Shown here: positions 14,129 to 25,800 of the stretch, piece by piece | Layout of the letters: each line of letters starts with the position of its first letter | How positions within the stretch are numbered: the stretch's first letter is position 1 | Assembly: GCF_036669915.1 (NCBI RefSeq) | Contig: NC_089321.1 | Coordinates: forward strand, 8,294,449 to 8,358,448 | From: Pocillopora verrucosa | Taxonomy: Eukaryota > Cnidaria > Anthozoa > Scleractinia > Pocilloporidae | Length of the DNA: 64,000 bases | Reading direction: 5' to 3' | Notes under the pieces: model-generated | The model's database searches: none | The model's input: only the letters and a program-made list of their open reading frames with translations | What the model was told of the DNA's origin: nothing | Translations under genes and position numbers: made by a program

Positions 14129-15807
14129 ATGGTGGGTAAAAATCCTTGGATTATTTCATAAATGAAAGGCCATCGAGAGTAATAAATAGCTTCCCATGAA
14201 AGCAGAGTTATTGTCTTTGTTAGCTATATATATAGTTTTGAGTGTTTTGTAATATCGACGACTTGTTTTCGCTCGTCTCTCCAGGCAAAGAGAACTAAGA
14301 AGGTCGGAGTCGTTGGAAAGTATGGTACTCGTTACGGTGCCTCACTTCGAAAAATGGTTAAGAAAATGGAAATCACCCAGCACTCGAAGTACACATGTGT
14401 CTTCTGCGGAAAAGTAAGTCTGACATAACGAAGAAAAATACAAATTCGCTAGTTGGTGTGAGAACTCTCGAAAACTTTGCGATCATTCTATATCCTAGGT
14501 CTTACACCATACTAGAGTGTTTTGTATTTTTCTCAAATCGGATCAAATGATTAGCCTGCCGTTACAATATTTATTACCGTAAAGCATTTAATTACGTACA
14601 TGAAAAATGTCAACCCAAAGAAGAACACCACAATTAAGTCGAATGCTTGTTGTCAGTGTTGTTAATGTCAACTCTCTCCATTCACTTTGTGATCGGAGTG
14701 AGGAAACCTCATAACAGCTGACAAACAGTGCTATCAGAGTTGGATAGCTACATTTTTTAACCCTATGTCTAGCGCTACATTTACAACAAGTGATTTTGAT
14801 ATTGCTGATTGTGACAGAAGGTAGAATTCTTGACAGTACAATATGTACCAGGACCCAGTTGTTCAAAAGATGGATAAATTGCTATCCAGCAGACAAGTGT
14901 CAATGCAACTTACTGTACCATCAACTGGATAGAGATTTATCCACTGGGTAGTATTAACCACCCTGTGAACAACCAGCACTAGGTATTATGCCTCACTTGC
15001 CTACAAGCTCTTTGTGCCTCATTAGCTTTCACTTGTAAAATCAGAATTAGCTGGATACTTTCACAAGGCACTTAGATTTATTTTAATGACTTGCATTTCC
15101 TACAAATAATAAAACCTTCCTGCATCTTGTTTCTTCTTCCAGGAAGCCCTGAAAAGGAAATGTGTGGGAATCTGGTATTGTAGGGGATGTGGAAAAACTG
15201 TTGCTGGAGGAGCTTGGGTTGTCAGGTGAGAAAGAATACCCATAAACTTTGGGTTCTGCTGTAATCCCAAGCATTGCTACAAACTGCATAAATGATTCCT
15301 CATTAAAAGGGGACTAAAAGCCAATGGACTGTGACGACATGTCTTTCTCCACACTCATTTATCTCCCACAGTGAAACTTGCATTAAGCAGATTCTTGAAC
15401 TTAATAGACTTTTGCACTTAGCAGACTCAAGTTGAGGTCTTACTGGTTTCTGCTTTGTGCAAATTTCAATTTTATTTGTTCAGAAATTAATTTTGTCATG
15501 TTAGTACTACTTCTACATATCTCAGATTTGTAAAAGTACTCTTGTGTCAAACTTTGAAGAGCCTGCCAATTACAGAATCAAAAGTAGGATACCCTCTTTT
15601 TCTGGTTAAGGTCTCCATCTTAAGGGAAATAGAGTGACATTAGTTAGACCAAAGTTTTCTTTGACCTAGACTGTTTTCATAACAAAAACTTCTCTGTGTT
15701 TTCTGATGCACAATGATGAAAGCTTCTCTCTCTTTTATTTTAGCACCACAGCTGCTGTGACAGTGAGAAGTGCAGTGCGTCGTCTCAGGGAAATGCAGGA
15801 GACATAA
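14129..15807 (+). CDS. RPL37A: 60S ribosomal protein eL43 (RPL37A)
   Basis: A zinc-ribbon protein of the large ribosomal subunit. Four exons: 14129-14131, 14285-14413, 15143-15225 and 15744-15807. The first coding exon is just the ATG, followed at once by a GTGGGT donor, an arrangement common in ribosomal-protein genes. The product is 92 residues, the same as human. It begins [20 protein letters not shown]. The zinc ligands are C39 and C42 (CVFCGK) and C57 and C60 (CRGCGK). It ends [13 protein letters not shown]. An AATAAA follows at 15832. The second intron carries a MITE (14848-14984). It shares a short promoter interval with HOP2. Confidence 0.97.
14848..14984. mobile_element. Small palindromic MITE, second copy
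   Basis: It starts GGACCCAGTTGTTCAAAAGA and ends CCTGTGAACAACCAGCACTA, so the ends are inverted around GTTGTTCA. The interior shares 'gataaattgctatccagcag' and 'gatagagatttatccactgg' with the copy at 394-547. It sits in the RPL37A intron 14414-15142. Confidence 0.65.
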
Positions 15808-15831
15808 ATTGTATCACTTGTACAGTTCAAC

Positions 15832-15837
15832 AATAAA
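15832..15837 (+). terminator. Poly(A) signal of RPL37A
   Basis: AATAAA 25 bp after the stop codon. This gives a very short 3' UTR, normal for a ribosomal-protein mRNA. Confidence 0.85.
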
Positions 15838-16285
15838 CCAGCTCAACTCCAGTTTGCAATTTTTGCTGTTTAATGATTTTTGTTTTGATTATAAAGATAC
15901 AAAAGTACACTTTTGATTCCAGATTTCCTTGTCTTAGCCCCACAATTCTGTTTGATTATTTTGAGGCCCTGTGTAAACAATTAATCTCAAAGGAATAACT
16001 TGTACCTTTTTCAAGGTAGTACAATTTTAAAATTTGAGAAATTGGCCAGAGTTTAAGGAGTGGCAAAGTTTCAATTGTTTGTGTCCCAAGCTGCAACCAT
16101 TTTGGTTGTAATGGCTTGTACTAGAACTAGATTTGCTGCAAGGATGAACTATTTGCCCACATGTGTTTGGCAAACAGGAAGAAAGCAGTAACACTTTCGT
16201 TGCTCTGTATTTATGTTGTAAAGTTAAGATTTCCCCTGGGAACCAACCATTTTCTTCTGGAAAGAATTTTATGACGTGAGATTTG

Positions 16286-16524
16286 CCCTGGGCCAGGTTG
16301 TTCAAAACATGATTAACCAAACCTGGGATTAGTGTAAATTTTAATTCATGTTAATAGCTTTGTAAAGGAGTTTTCTTTTTTATTTTCTCCTTTTAGTTGC
16401 AAGTCATATTGAGATAAACCCCAACAAAACCTGAGCTCTTAATACACACTTCTCTACTTGAGAAATTAAAGCTAACTTTTAATCCTAGATTAACATTAAC
16501 CCCCTTTCAAACAACACAGCTTTG
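16286..16524. mobile_element. MITE-like repeat with GTTGTTCAAA-type ends, second copy
   Basis: The left edge is CCCTGGGCCAGGTTGTTCAA. The right edge is CCCTTTCAAACAACACAGCT, an approximate inverted complement. Inside, 'cctgggattagtg' near the left and 'aatcctagattaacatt' near the right extend the inverted symmetry. It resembles the block at 92-330. There is no coding capacity. Confidence 0.55.
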
Positions 16525-18424
16525 GTTTAAATTCTTGCAAAGTTTAAACAGTTGGTGTAAACACATGGTTGACTCGGCTAGTTGTCAGGGACACCTGATC
16601 CTCAGACACCTATGGGCAAATAGGCAAGTAAGAGGGAGGAAACTCAGCAGCTTCAGCTGGAAGGTAGAGTTTGTTTTCCCTTCCCCTTGCCTGATTATTT
16701 GCTCTCTGTCTCTTCAAGGATGTAGACATCTCTGGAATCTACAAGTATAATTTAAAATTATGATGGGTTTCAAAAAAAGAACAATGTATGCTATTTACAA
16801 TAGTTGGAAGTTGCAAAACACATTCTGACATCAGTCAAGAATGAGTGAAATGGATTCATTCGCAATTGGCACCATCATTTCAATCTTGTCATGTATTTTA
16901 AAACAAAACTCCTTTATTAACTAGGCTTGTTCAGTCAAGTTGGCTGGATACTGACCAGTGCCTGGATCTCGCTCTTAGTCAATACCAATAGGTCTGCAAG
17001 GTCTAGCAACTCATTATTAGTGCCAGACCTCAAGCAAACCTCTCCCCACCTTGTCAAAAATCTTCCAGTGAGCTGAGACACCCATGCTCTGCTGCTCTTA
17101 CAATGGCCTACATACATGCTATTTTTTATTAAAAGCAAAGGCTTCCTGTCAAAAACTGACATTTCAATTTTCATGAAACTGAAAACTTAACTTCAAAGAC
17201 CAGCTTTTATTGTGTCACTATCTAATAAGCTGATACTGCCATTTATTATCTCACACGCATATTTATAGAACATTATATTAATAAAAACCTCATTCCTTAT
17301 TATGACTACACAAGTGATAAAATTAATTTAATTTACAAGCAAAACAAGGAAACTTCCTTTTTTTTCCCCTAAAATTGAACAACACCCAATTGGTTCCAGA
17401 CCAAGTGTTACACTATGCATGATGGCTGGTATATTGAATAAATAATACCTGTTAGAGCTATAGTTTCTAGAAAGCCATCCTTTTAAGTCTTGCTTTCTTT
17501 AAAGAAAAGACCTTCACAACAAATACAGCCTAAGCAATTTCTGTTCTAAACCAAACAAAGTGGCACCAAAGGCTATTGGATCACTCAAATTTCCAAACTT
17601 GCCATTGATTACCCCAATAGAAATTAATACTAAGAAGCATTTGCAATCACTAATAATTGAATAAAACTTAACTGACTGTCTATCAAATTTCATGTCGAAT
17701 ATGCTATTATTTTGTCATTTCAGTAGGCTTAACTTCATCACCCTCTCAAGTTCCTCTTCACTCCAGTCTCTGGTGGACTGCAAAGGCACTTCTCTCAAAC
17801 ATGGGCTGATTCACAAGCCTGTCACACCTAAATTTTGGTAAGCTCAATTCTCAAATGGAAAAAAATATGCAGTACACTCCAAACTCCAAAAACTTTAAAT
17901 TAAGATTTTTCTAAAAACTACAACAAGGGCTAAATATTTGCATAGCATTTCTACAGGTATCTTCATTTCCTAATAAAAACTGCAAAGACAAGGTATTGTA
18001 GCTTTTTAACCATTACATTCCCATGAGAGATTGTGCTTTTCTGAGCTCTCAGGTGTAGAAAAAAGTTTTCTAGAAAAATCTTACAAGAAAAGAAAATTCA
18101 TCATACAACTTATAAACATGAATGCCATATGGCAAAAATTGGCTATTTCCAGCTACAGCACCCCACAAGCAATGGAGACACCCGAGCCCAAATTCTGAAA
18201 GTATAATCTGGTAAGATGAGTCATATTGCCATTGAGATTTTCATGCACAAAGGAAGTTGCCCATGCTCTCAACTTTGTTTAATCTGTTTCACAACTGACA
18301 AAAAGATCAAACAGCTGTAGACTCCATAGGAAGCATAAAATGCATATTAACTTGACAGAATTTAAAAATTACACAGCCCCAAAAAATCTTTCAAGTACAG
18401 AATATTTTGAAATGACACATCATA
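16525..18424. other. Likely 3' UTR of the ER-phagy receptor gene
   Basis: No coding exon was recognised between the RPL37A end and the RETREG stop codon. A minus-strand AATAAA (TTTATT at 16913-16918) would give the RETREG gene a 3' UTR of about 1.5 kb. This is an inference from position only. Confidence 0.4.
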
Positions 18425-21400
18425 TCAATACCCCAACCACTTTCCAACATAGTCAGTCGCAGATCCCAGTCGACTGGAATTGCCACTGTCTGTTTGATCA
18501 GTTGGAATCATGCCTTCAGCTTCTGATGGGTCCAACATCTCATAATCCGACACATCTGAAGATATACTCTCTTTCATGGTGCTCTCAAGTGTTTCTGATA
18601 TCTGTTGGTTAACTTGTTCTTTAGACTCCTTTGCCTCATCCATTTGTTTTGAATGTGTTGGCTCACTGTCCACCTGTGATTTCCCAGCTGGTTGAACAGC
18701 CTCAGTGTCGGATTCTGAGTCTCTTTCAATGTCTGGAAATTCTAGTCCCCTCATTAACTCACCTTCCTCCAACTCTAAAGTATCCCCAAACTGACTTATT
18801 GATGAAAATTGTAGATTATCAACAAACACAGTAGAGCTGTTTAAGCTTTGGCTTCCAACTTCAGATTCTGGAGTATCTTGTGCAGAAATTTCTTGGGAAA
18901 AAAGCATAAAAGAAAAATCATTCCAAAAAAAGTGTAGAAGAATGATAGCATTTTTAATTAATGGAAGTGACCATATAAAATATAAATTTTGAAGTATATA
19001 CACTACAAATTTACCAGAATTTATTATTTTGCTGGATTTACCTAGACATGTATACCTAACAAATAAATGCATTTTAAAAGAAACACCTACCTACATGCAT
19101 ACCACATTGATTGGCAGGACTCTCAAACAGCCGATTTTTTGAAGTTAACTAAATTTAAATCTACCCCATTTCTCTCATCAAAAGCTCTTTTCCATACCCA
19201 AATAATAACCCTTGGAAGACTTGATTAAATTTAAAGAGCCATCTTGGATCCAATCTGTGTACACTACCTTGTGTTTCCAGGCTGTCTTTTCTGCTTGTAA
19301 TAGAACTCAGGCCTTGAGTTACAGCTGATGAAATAAATTCTTCTAGGAGTTTAACCTCCACAGGTGGTGCTGAGGAAGAAGGTTCTGATTCCCTGAAATC
19401 TTCATCTTGTGAAGGGACAAATTTATCTTCATTGACCACTCTATCATCAGCAACAGGACTGAAATCCTTTGCAAACTCATCGTCACTGTCAGCTGGCATT
19501 TCTCCTTTAGTTCCTTGGAAGAATTATTACAATAACTAAATCAGTTTTAACCCTTTAACTCCCATGAGTGACCAAGACAGAATATCTCCTTACAATTTAT
19601 ATCAAGCAGACATGTTATGAGAACAAAGAAAAATATTATTTAGGGGATTATTCACTGATCCAGTAACAAATTCTCTGAACTAACTTTTAAAGAATGGTAT
19701 AACAGATAGTGAGGAAAATTATTAATGAGATCTTGGGAGTGAAATGATCAAAAAAACTAAAAAATGCACCATTATGACAATGAAAACAGAGTATGCACTG
19801 GCTTTTTTGGTTATGAGCATCTTTGATCTTATTTTTTTGGTTTGTCCATTCAAATTGTATGGTTTTCTGGTTTAGTATATGTTGCAGCCTTAGGTGAATC
19901 CCTCTTTTGAAAACGTGAATTTTCCAAACAACTTGGACAACTTTCAATCAGCATCAATTGGTTTCCAAACATTATTCTTGGTGGTTTTCTACTTTTGAGT
20001 TAGTTAGTTCCAAGTTTTCAGTTTTCATGGAGATGAAAGAAGGTTCTGTGGTTTTTGATGTACCACAATACCCCGAAATGATGAACAAGTTGGTGCATTA
20101 AGAATGTGAATTTTCATTATTCATTAATCAGACCTGTTGTTACAGCATCCCTTGTTCGCTTTGTCCTGGTATTTTGCCATTGGACTACAAATGGTCGGTA
20201 AAATGGCTCCACTGCCTTTTTTATTATTATGTGTATTCCATTGTACTTAATGATGGGCCAAAAGTACAGTGCACAAGCTACAATGTAAAAAAGAAGGGAG
20301 AAAAATGTTCTTAGTTTTTTTTTTTTTAAATATCATTTAAACTGGTAGAAAACAGTCCCCACAACACCCAAATCTCCACTTCCCAAGGAACTTCATATCA
20401 GCCACATTGATATCATTTTGAATCCCTAATTACAACAGGTATGGAAAGATTTCCACACAACCCCATACCTTATTATGCATACAGTTTTTTGGATGGATTG
20501 CCTTCAGGACTTTGGCTTTGTTTCAGAATAGTATAGGGTCATTGAGATACCTTTCCCTAAGATGTCATATATGCTTCATACATTGAACAACCAAAATATT
20601 GTTTTAAAATGTGACTAAAAATTTTTGAGAATGAGCCAGTAGTACCCCCTGAGATGGAATTAAAGTAACAAAGTTAGTTTATCCTCTGTGTTGTCAATAA
20701 AAGTAATGATCACCATAGCAACAATTTATTACAACCATAAATTACCAGTTTTTAAGGATTTATATTTGTCCATTACCTTCATTCCTCATCTATCATAAAT
20801 TAATATGACAATCTTTCTCATCTACAAAACCTTACCAAGATAAAAATTAAAAAACTTCACCTTGCATATAAAATATTGGCAGCAGGGGCAAGTACTGGTA
20901 AGCAAACACCACTACCAATAAAAGTCCAAAAAGAACGGCATAGTACTGAAAAACAAGATAGTCATTACCATAATATTAATATCAATGTCAATTCAAAATG
21001 AAAAAGAAATTAATACTGATCTTAAATTAGGGAGAAAAAATAACAGAAAATATCGATATAAAATTGGGAAAATCGATGACATACCTTGTATGTGCTTTCA
21101 GCCTTTAATTTGTTCAATTTTTCACGCCAAGCAGCGAAGCAACTCCAAATCGCAGCGAGTCTTTCACAAAGACGAGGGAAAGATAGCGTGATTTGACGAC
21201 TAAGGGACAAAGTTAGTCGATGTTCATCAGTTCATAGGACATTTGTTTATCTCATTACAGGTGGAACATAAATAGATAATAGATCCAATTTGGGGTAAGC
21301 CATTTGGAAGTTCTAAACAGTCCTTCGGGATATCAAAACATTATAAAACAAACTTAAAACTCGAGATTTATAGAACGAAAACGCAAAATTTGAAGCTTCC

Positions 21401-21962
21401 TTGTTGTTCTTTAAATAACACTTACCTGTCTTCATCAGTAAGAGCATCAAATCTACCTGTGTCATGGAGAAAATCATACAAAATAATTCTTGATTGGATC
21501 CAAGTTTTATGCAAATGAAGACCATCCAAATTGCAGAGAGATTCAAATTATCAGGACTACCTGTAACGAAGTGTTATGACGTACCTTGTACACATTGCCA
21601 CACCTTACATCTGATATCTTCCATCAAAAGTGATGACGCCATTAATATTATAAGCAGTAGTACCAGACGGAATTTCCCACTTGCCATGATCCTGTTAAGC
21701 GACATGCCACTCGATCAGCACATCACAATAACAAATAATTCTTTTCTTACCCAACAACTTACCCGACAAGAATTGTCATCGCAATGAAATAGCTCAACGA
21801 GTGCGATGGTTTTTGCCACAAAAGAACACTCTGAATGTACTGCCATCTATTTTCCACAGGCCTCAAGAGTTTTCTAACGCATTCGTAGTACTCTTGATTG
21901 TCAGGATTCTCAGATCCCGTCGAATTTTCTGTGGAATCCCCCTTGAGATTTTCGTCCGCCAT
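18425..21962 (-). CDS. RETREG: Reticulophagy regulator (FAM134/RETREG family ER-phagy receptor)
   Basis: FAM134 proteins bend ER membrane through a reticulon-homology domain and hand it to autophagosomes by binding LC3/GABARAP. Eight minus-strand exons join in frame: 21763-21962, 21609-21691, 21426-21456, 21085-21199, 20861-20945, 20134-20277, 19268-19513 and 18425-18891. They encode 456 residues, similar to human FAM134C (466). Two hydrophobic hairpins are visible: one around residues 58-92 (SYFIAMTILVG to FRLVLLLIILMASSLLM), the other around 144-168 (LFGLLLVVVFAYQYLPLLPI). Between them, FDALTDEDS and SFPRLCERLAAIW fit the family linker. The C-terminal half is acidic and Ser-rich, and ends with a LIR motif, DVSDYEMLDPSE (Y418-L421), which corresponds to DDFELLD in human FAM134 proteins. 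Exon three is only 31 nt; its ends were set by phase and splice sites. Which paralogue it matches cannot be told here. Confidence 0.85.
19547..19750. mobile_element. TTAA-bounded MITE (piggyBac-like, subfamily a)
   Basis: It begins TTAACCCTTTAACTCCCATG and ends GATCTTGGGAGTGAAATGAT, an imperfect inverted repeat. Its interior is the reverse complement of the copies at 24487 and 33977 (for example 'gagtgaccaagacagaat', 'tatcaagcagacatg', 'tgatccagta'). It sits in the RETREG intron 19514-20133. Confidence 0.8.
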
Positions 21963-22819
21963 GTTGTGATATGAACTTCTGCTTGCGGATCTTTTTTGAC
22001 ATACAAACGTGACGTCATGGTAAACATTCTTAACTTGGCCCAGGTCTCCTATGTAGGTCTTCTCTCTCTTAGAGGCAACAAACTGGAACACCAATGAACT
22101 GAGATGTTTTTTGATAAGCTAATATCTGCTTTTGCTGGGGCATTGATAAGCGAATTAATTAAAAATTGTTCAGGGATATTGCGGACCATCCTCCTTGGCG
22201 AGGTAGAAGGGATTGCATAATTACGCAGACGATTGTCAAAGTAACTGTTTTCTCGAGCTCGTTCATTATACTTTTGAAATATGTTCTTTTTTCATCAAAA
22301 CCATTAAGGAATTACCCGTTCTTAGGAGAAGTAGTCAGTCTCCGCGCACGCTTGAAAACCAGGGGAAATATGATCCTCGTTCAATCAGACGGCGCACATC
22401 CTAAAAACCACTTGAGTACGACGAGGGAATTCCTTTCTCTATTATCTACAAATAGCACACACAACGAATGGAAGAGGTCAACTATAGAGGCCTGACAGAG
22501 GTCAGGACAGCAAATAGCCACTTCCGGTTACTACTTGTGATGGAATTTCCGGTTATGCAACGGCATTGTGGGTAGTTTCCTCAAGGGAAATGAGTGAAGA
22601 CCTTGAGATTGTCTGAGAGGTGAGTATTTTTAATCCCTTGACTTTTTTCTGTTTACAATTTTGGCCAATATAGACAGTAGCTTGACAATATGAGACTCTG
22701 TGGTTTTTTCGAAGTACACTGTTTTTTTTCGGTTCTATTCCTGGAAGGAATGTGTTGTTGCCGTTCTTTCACTGAGATCCTAAATATATGACTAAAATAA
22801 TCGCAATTTGCGAGATAGA
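21963..22819. promoter_or_regulatory. Divergent promoter interval of RETREG and the sorting nexin, with CRE palindrome
   Basis: A perfect TGACGTCA lies at 22010-22017, 48 bp upstream of the RETREG start codon. On the other side, a strong donor (GAGAG then GTGAGT, at 22619-22625) suggests a non-coding first exon for the sorting nexin. A possible acceptor lies near 22776 (CTTTCACTGAG). The ATG at 22590 runs into TGA after eight codons and cannot be the main start. Promoter use is an inference. Confidence 0.45.
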
Positions 22820-25800
22820 ATGAGCTCAAAATTTGCCTCTCGAAAGAAAAATAATCGACAATCTCGCCTGTTGCAGGCCTTGAGAGATTTTACAGCAGCA
22901 GATACATGTTACAGCGATGGTGCAAATCCTCTGTCTTTTCGAATAGGTGAAATATTCACATTTCTGAGTCGCCGCGACAACTATTGGGTCAATGTTGAGA
23001 GGACGGTTTGGAGACACAATCCGCTGCTCAAGACGAAGGAATACCTGACTGTTGAGCGTGGTATTGTGCCGGTGGACTATATAATTGAGATGGACGTTCA
23101 AGAGAACGAAGGAATGTCTTCACGCAAAGAAGAAAATTGCCCGGTTTCCAGCGGTGATCATGATGAGGCAAGTCATGACAACATTTTCGAGGTAAACTCA
23201 CCTTTTTGCATTCTAAAGTTCTTGCGATCGACTTTTGAAGACACGCATCTTTCGCATGTCTCTTTCTCGATAATGTTATTGCTTAACTGGTGCATGAAGG
23301 ACAGAAGCTAAGTTTACCATCAAAATAATTTCAATTATTTCAATACGGATTCCCCAAATGGGTCAGTTTCCAAATCGGATGTGCAAAACATTCGATCTCG
23401 TGTGAAGAATTTGTATCTGTGTCGTTCATGAATAATTCTTTGACGTAACGGTCAACTTAGAAACGATTTTTATTTCTCATGATAGATCATGCCGATAGAT
23501 AATATAACTTCAATACAGATAAGATAACTTTAGAATAAAAATTCCCAATCTATTTGAAGTTTGATGTCTCCACGAAATGTTTGTCATGAATTAATTGAAA
23601 AAGGTGATCGTAAATTCATAGGATATGAATTAGTAATAAATCCATTGTTGGTGTGGCTTTAATGTTTTGCTTGAATCCTTTATTCACACGAAAAACACGT
23701 GAACTTAAGATAATATGAGACGTAAATATCACCGAGCCTCCCTTAGACTTATGCATGTAAGAAATTAAGACAGTTGTTTTATTATAAAAACCTACAAGTA
23801 TTTGTGTAAAGTATAGTGATCTGACTGAGTGTCTTGAAGAAGGTGTTTGGCTTGACTTGAGGTGCATGAGAGGTTCCAATAGTTAAATATTTTTCAGTGT
23901 CCCTTGACCTAGATCATTTTTAGTTTAAGAACTTTAAATCAATGAGGGGTGTCAACAAGAACTTCCTATTAGTGAAATTTGTAGTCTTGATAGAGTTGAG
24001 ATCAAGCTTCCTGTAGCCACCTATTTTGCTGTTTACTTCAAAAATCATTGATTTCCCCGGTCATTATATTTTCAATAGAATGGAATTAATTTTTAGCTTT
24101 GTACCCAGAACCAGAATTTTTTGTGCCAAATATTCTTTGAGTTTCTTCGTCTCTCCTTTTCCTGCAAGGGATTCCTGATCTCTTAGATTAAAGCTGTCTC
24201 CTTTAAAACATCATTAAAATCTACATCTAGATTCAAGTTCTACCTTATCCATTGATAGTTTGTTTTAAAAATCCTGTTCCAATTTCTATCTGTTATAAGT
24301 TCTGATCTCTAATTACTATATTTGAAATGTAATTCTCCAGCTCAGAACTGAGAGAGATGGTTTGGCAGAAGAAGTTGAACAACTAAAAAGAAAACTTGAT
24401 GAGGCTTACAAAGAAAATGCCACCCTTCATGAAAGGTGAGTATCAGAAGGACTCTCCACATGCCTTTTAAGAGTGTTTAATACTATTTAACCCTTTAACT
24501 CCCAAGATCTCAACAGTAATTCTCCTTACCATTTGCCAAACAATTCTCATCATGTTAGTTTGGAGAATTTGGTATTGGATCAGTTAGTAATACCATAATT
24601 GATATTTTTTTAATTCTCATCATATGTCTACATGATATTGTATAGATATAGAAAGGAGAAAATCTGTCTTGGTCACTCACAGGAGTTAAAGGGTTAATCT
24701 ATTTTAAGGTTTTTCCAGAATTTGTGATATTTATTTTACTGAAAACTATTTGTCATGAGATTCAGTATGACTGCTGCTAAAACTGTATCAAGATGCAAAG
24801 AGAACTTTGTAGGAGAGAGGTAGAGAGTAAAAGGTCTGTGGCTTGTATTAAGCTAAATCAATGGGGTGGGGGGGGGGGGTGGGTGAAACAGGAATCTTCC
24901 TACTTTAGATAGGTCCTGAATTTCATTGCTGGATCGTAAATTGTTTTATTAACGAAATTAATATATTACTAATTTTCAAGCTAATTGAGAACTTGAGATT
25001 TATCATATCTTCAGATAATGAACTTAATCACTAATGAAATTACATCTAAATCTGACCTACACTTAGTTTGCTAAATGGATAATGATAATTGAGAAAAATC
25101 TTGATTTTTTTGTAACCTTTTAAGTGCCTTTTATATCTGAGTGTTGACAATACTAGACAATGCTTTTAAAAGTTTAATGACTTGTGTAACTAAAAGCTGT
25201 ACAATTGTAATTGATGGAATATCAGAAGAAGTTTTCAGTACAAGGACAAATTAGTAGATTTCTAACCCTCCATTCCTGGCCAGTCTTGTTACAACAATAG
25301 AAAATAAAATTTGTGCTTGCACTAATTCTAACTTAATGCAATGAACTGGAATCAGTTGATTGTGTTGTCTGATCATCTTAAGGAAGGACTGTTGTCAGCA
25401 GTAATGGCTGATGTTTCAACAATCTAAGAAGTAGTCATCATGCAGGTTGTCCAAATGACAGTCAGTGACATTAGCAACAGTCCAGGGGTCTATGGTCAGT
25501 TTTATGTGTCTCATTCAGACTCTACCTGTGCACCTAATTTCAAACAAGAGCCAATAATTCACCCTTCAATCTCCAAGAGTGACTCACATCTAATTTCTTC
25601 TTGCAACATCACCCCTAAATCAAACACTAAGTTCGTGAGAATAAAGGAGATGATCACCAACTAAGCTCTTAATTGTTTAACAATTTCTCCTTGTCAGAAC
25701 CCTAAGAAATGTAGGGAGTAGTTTGGAGAATATCCATACTGATGTCAGGGAGCCAAGGGTTAAATTAATGATATGTTATGATATAGAAAATGAAACTACA

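Noticed and set aside
15700-15743. Possible intronic C/D snoRNA in RPL37A (AATGATGA resembles a C box)
   Set aside because: No CTGA D box lies downstream before the exon and no terminal stem was seen.
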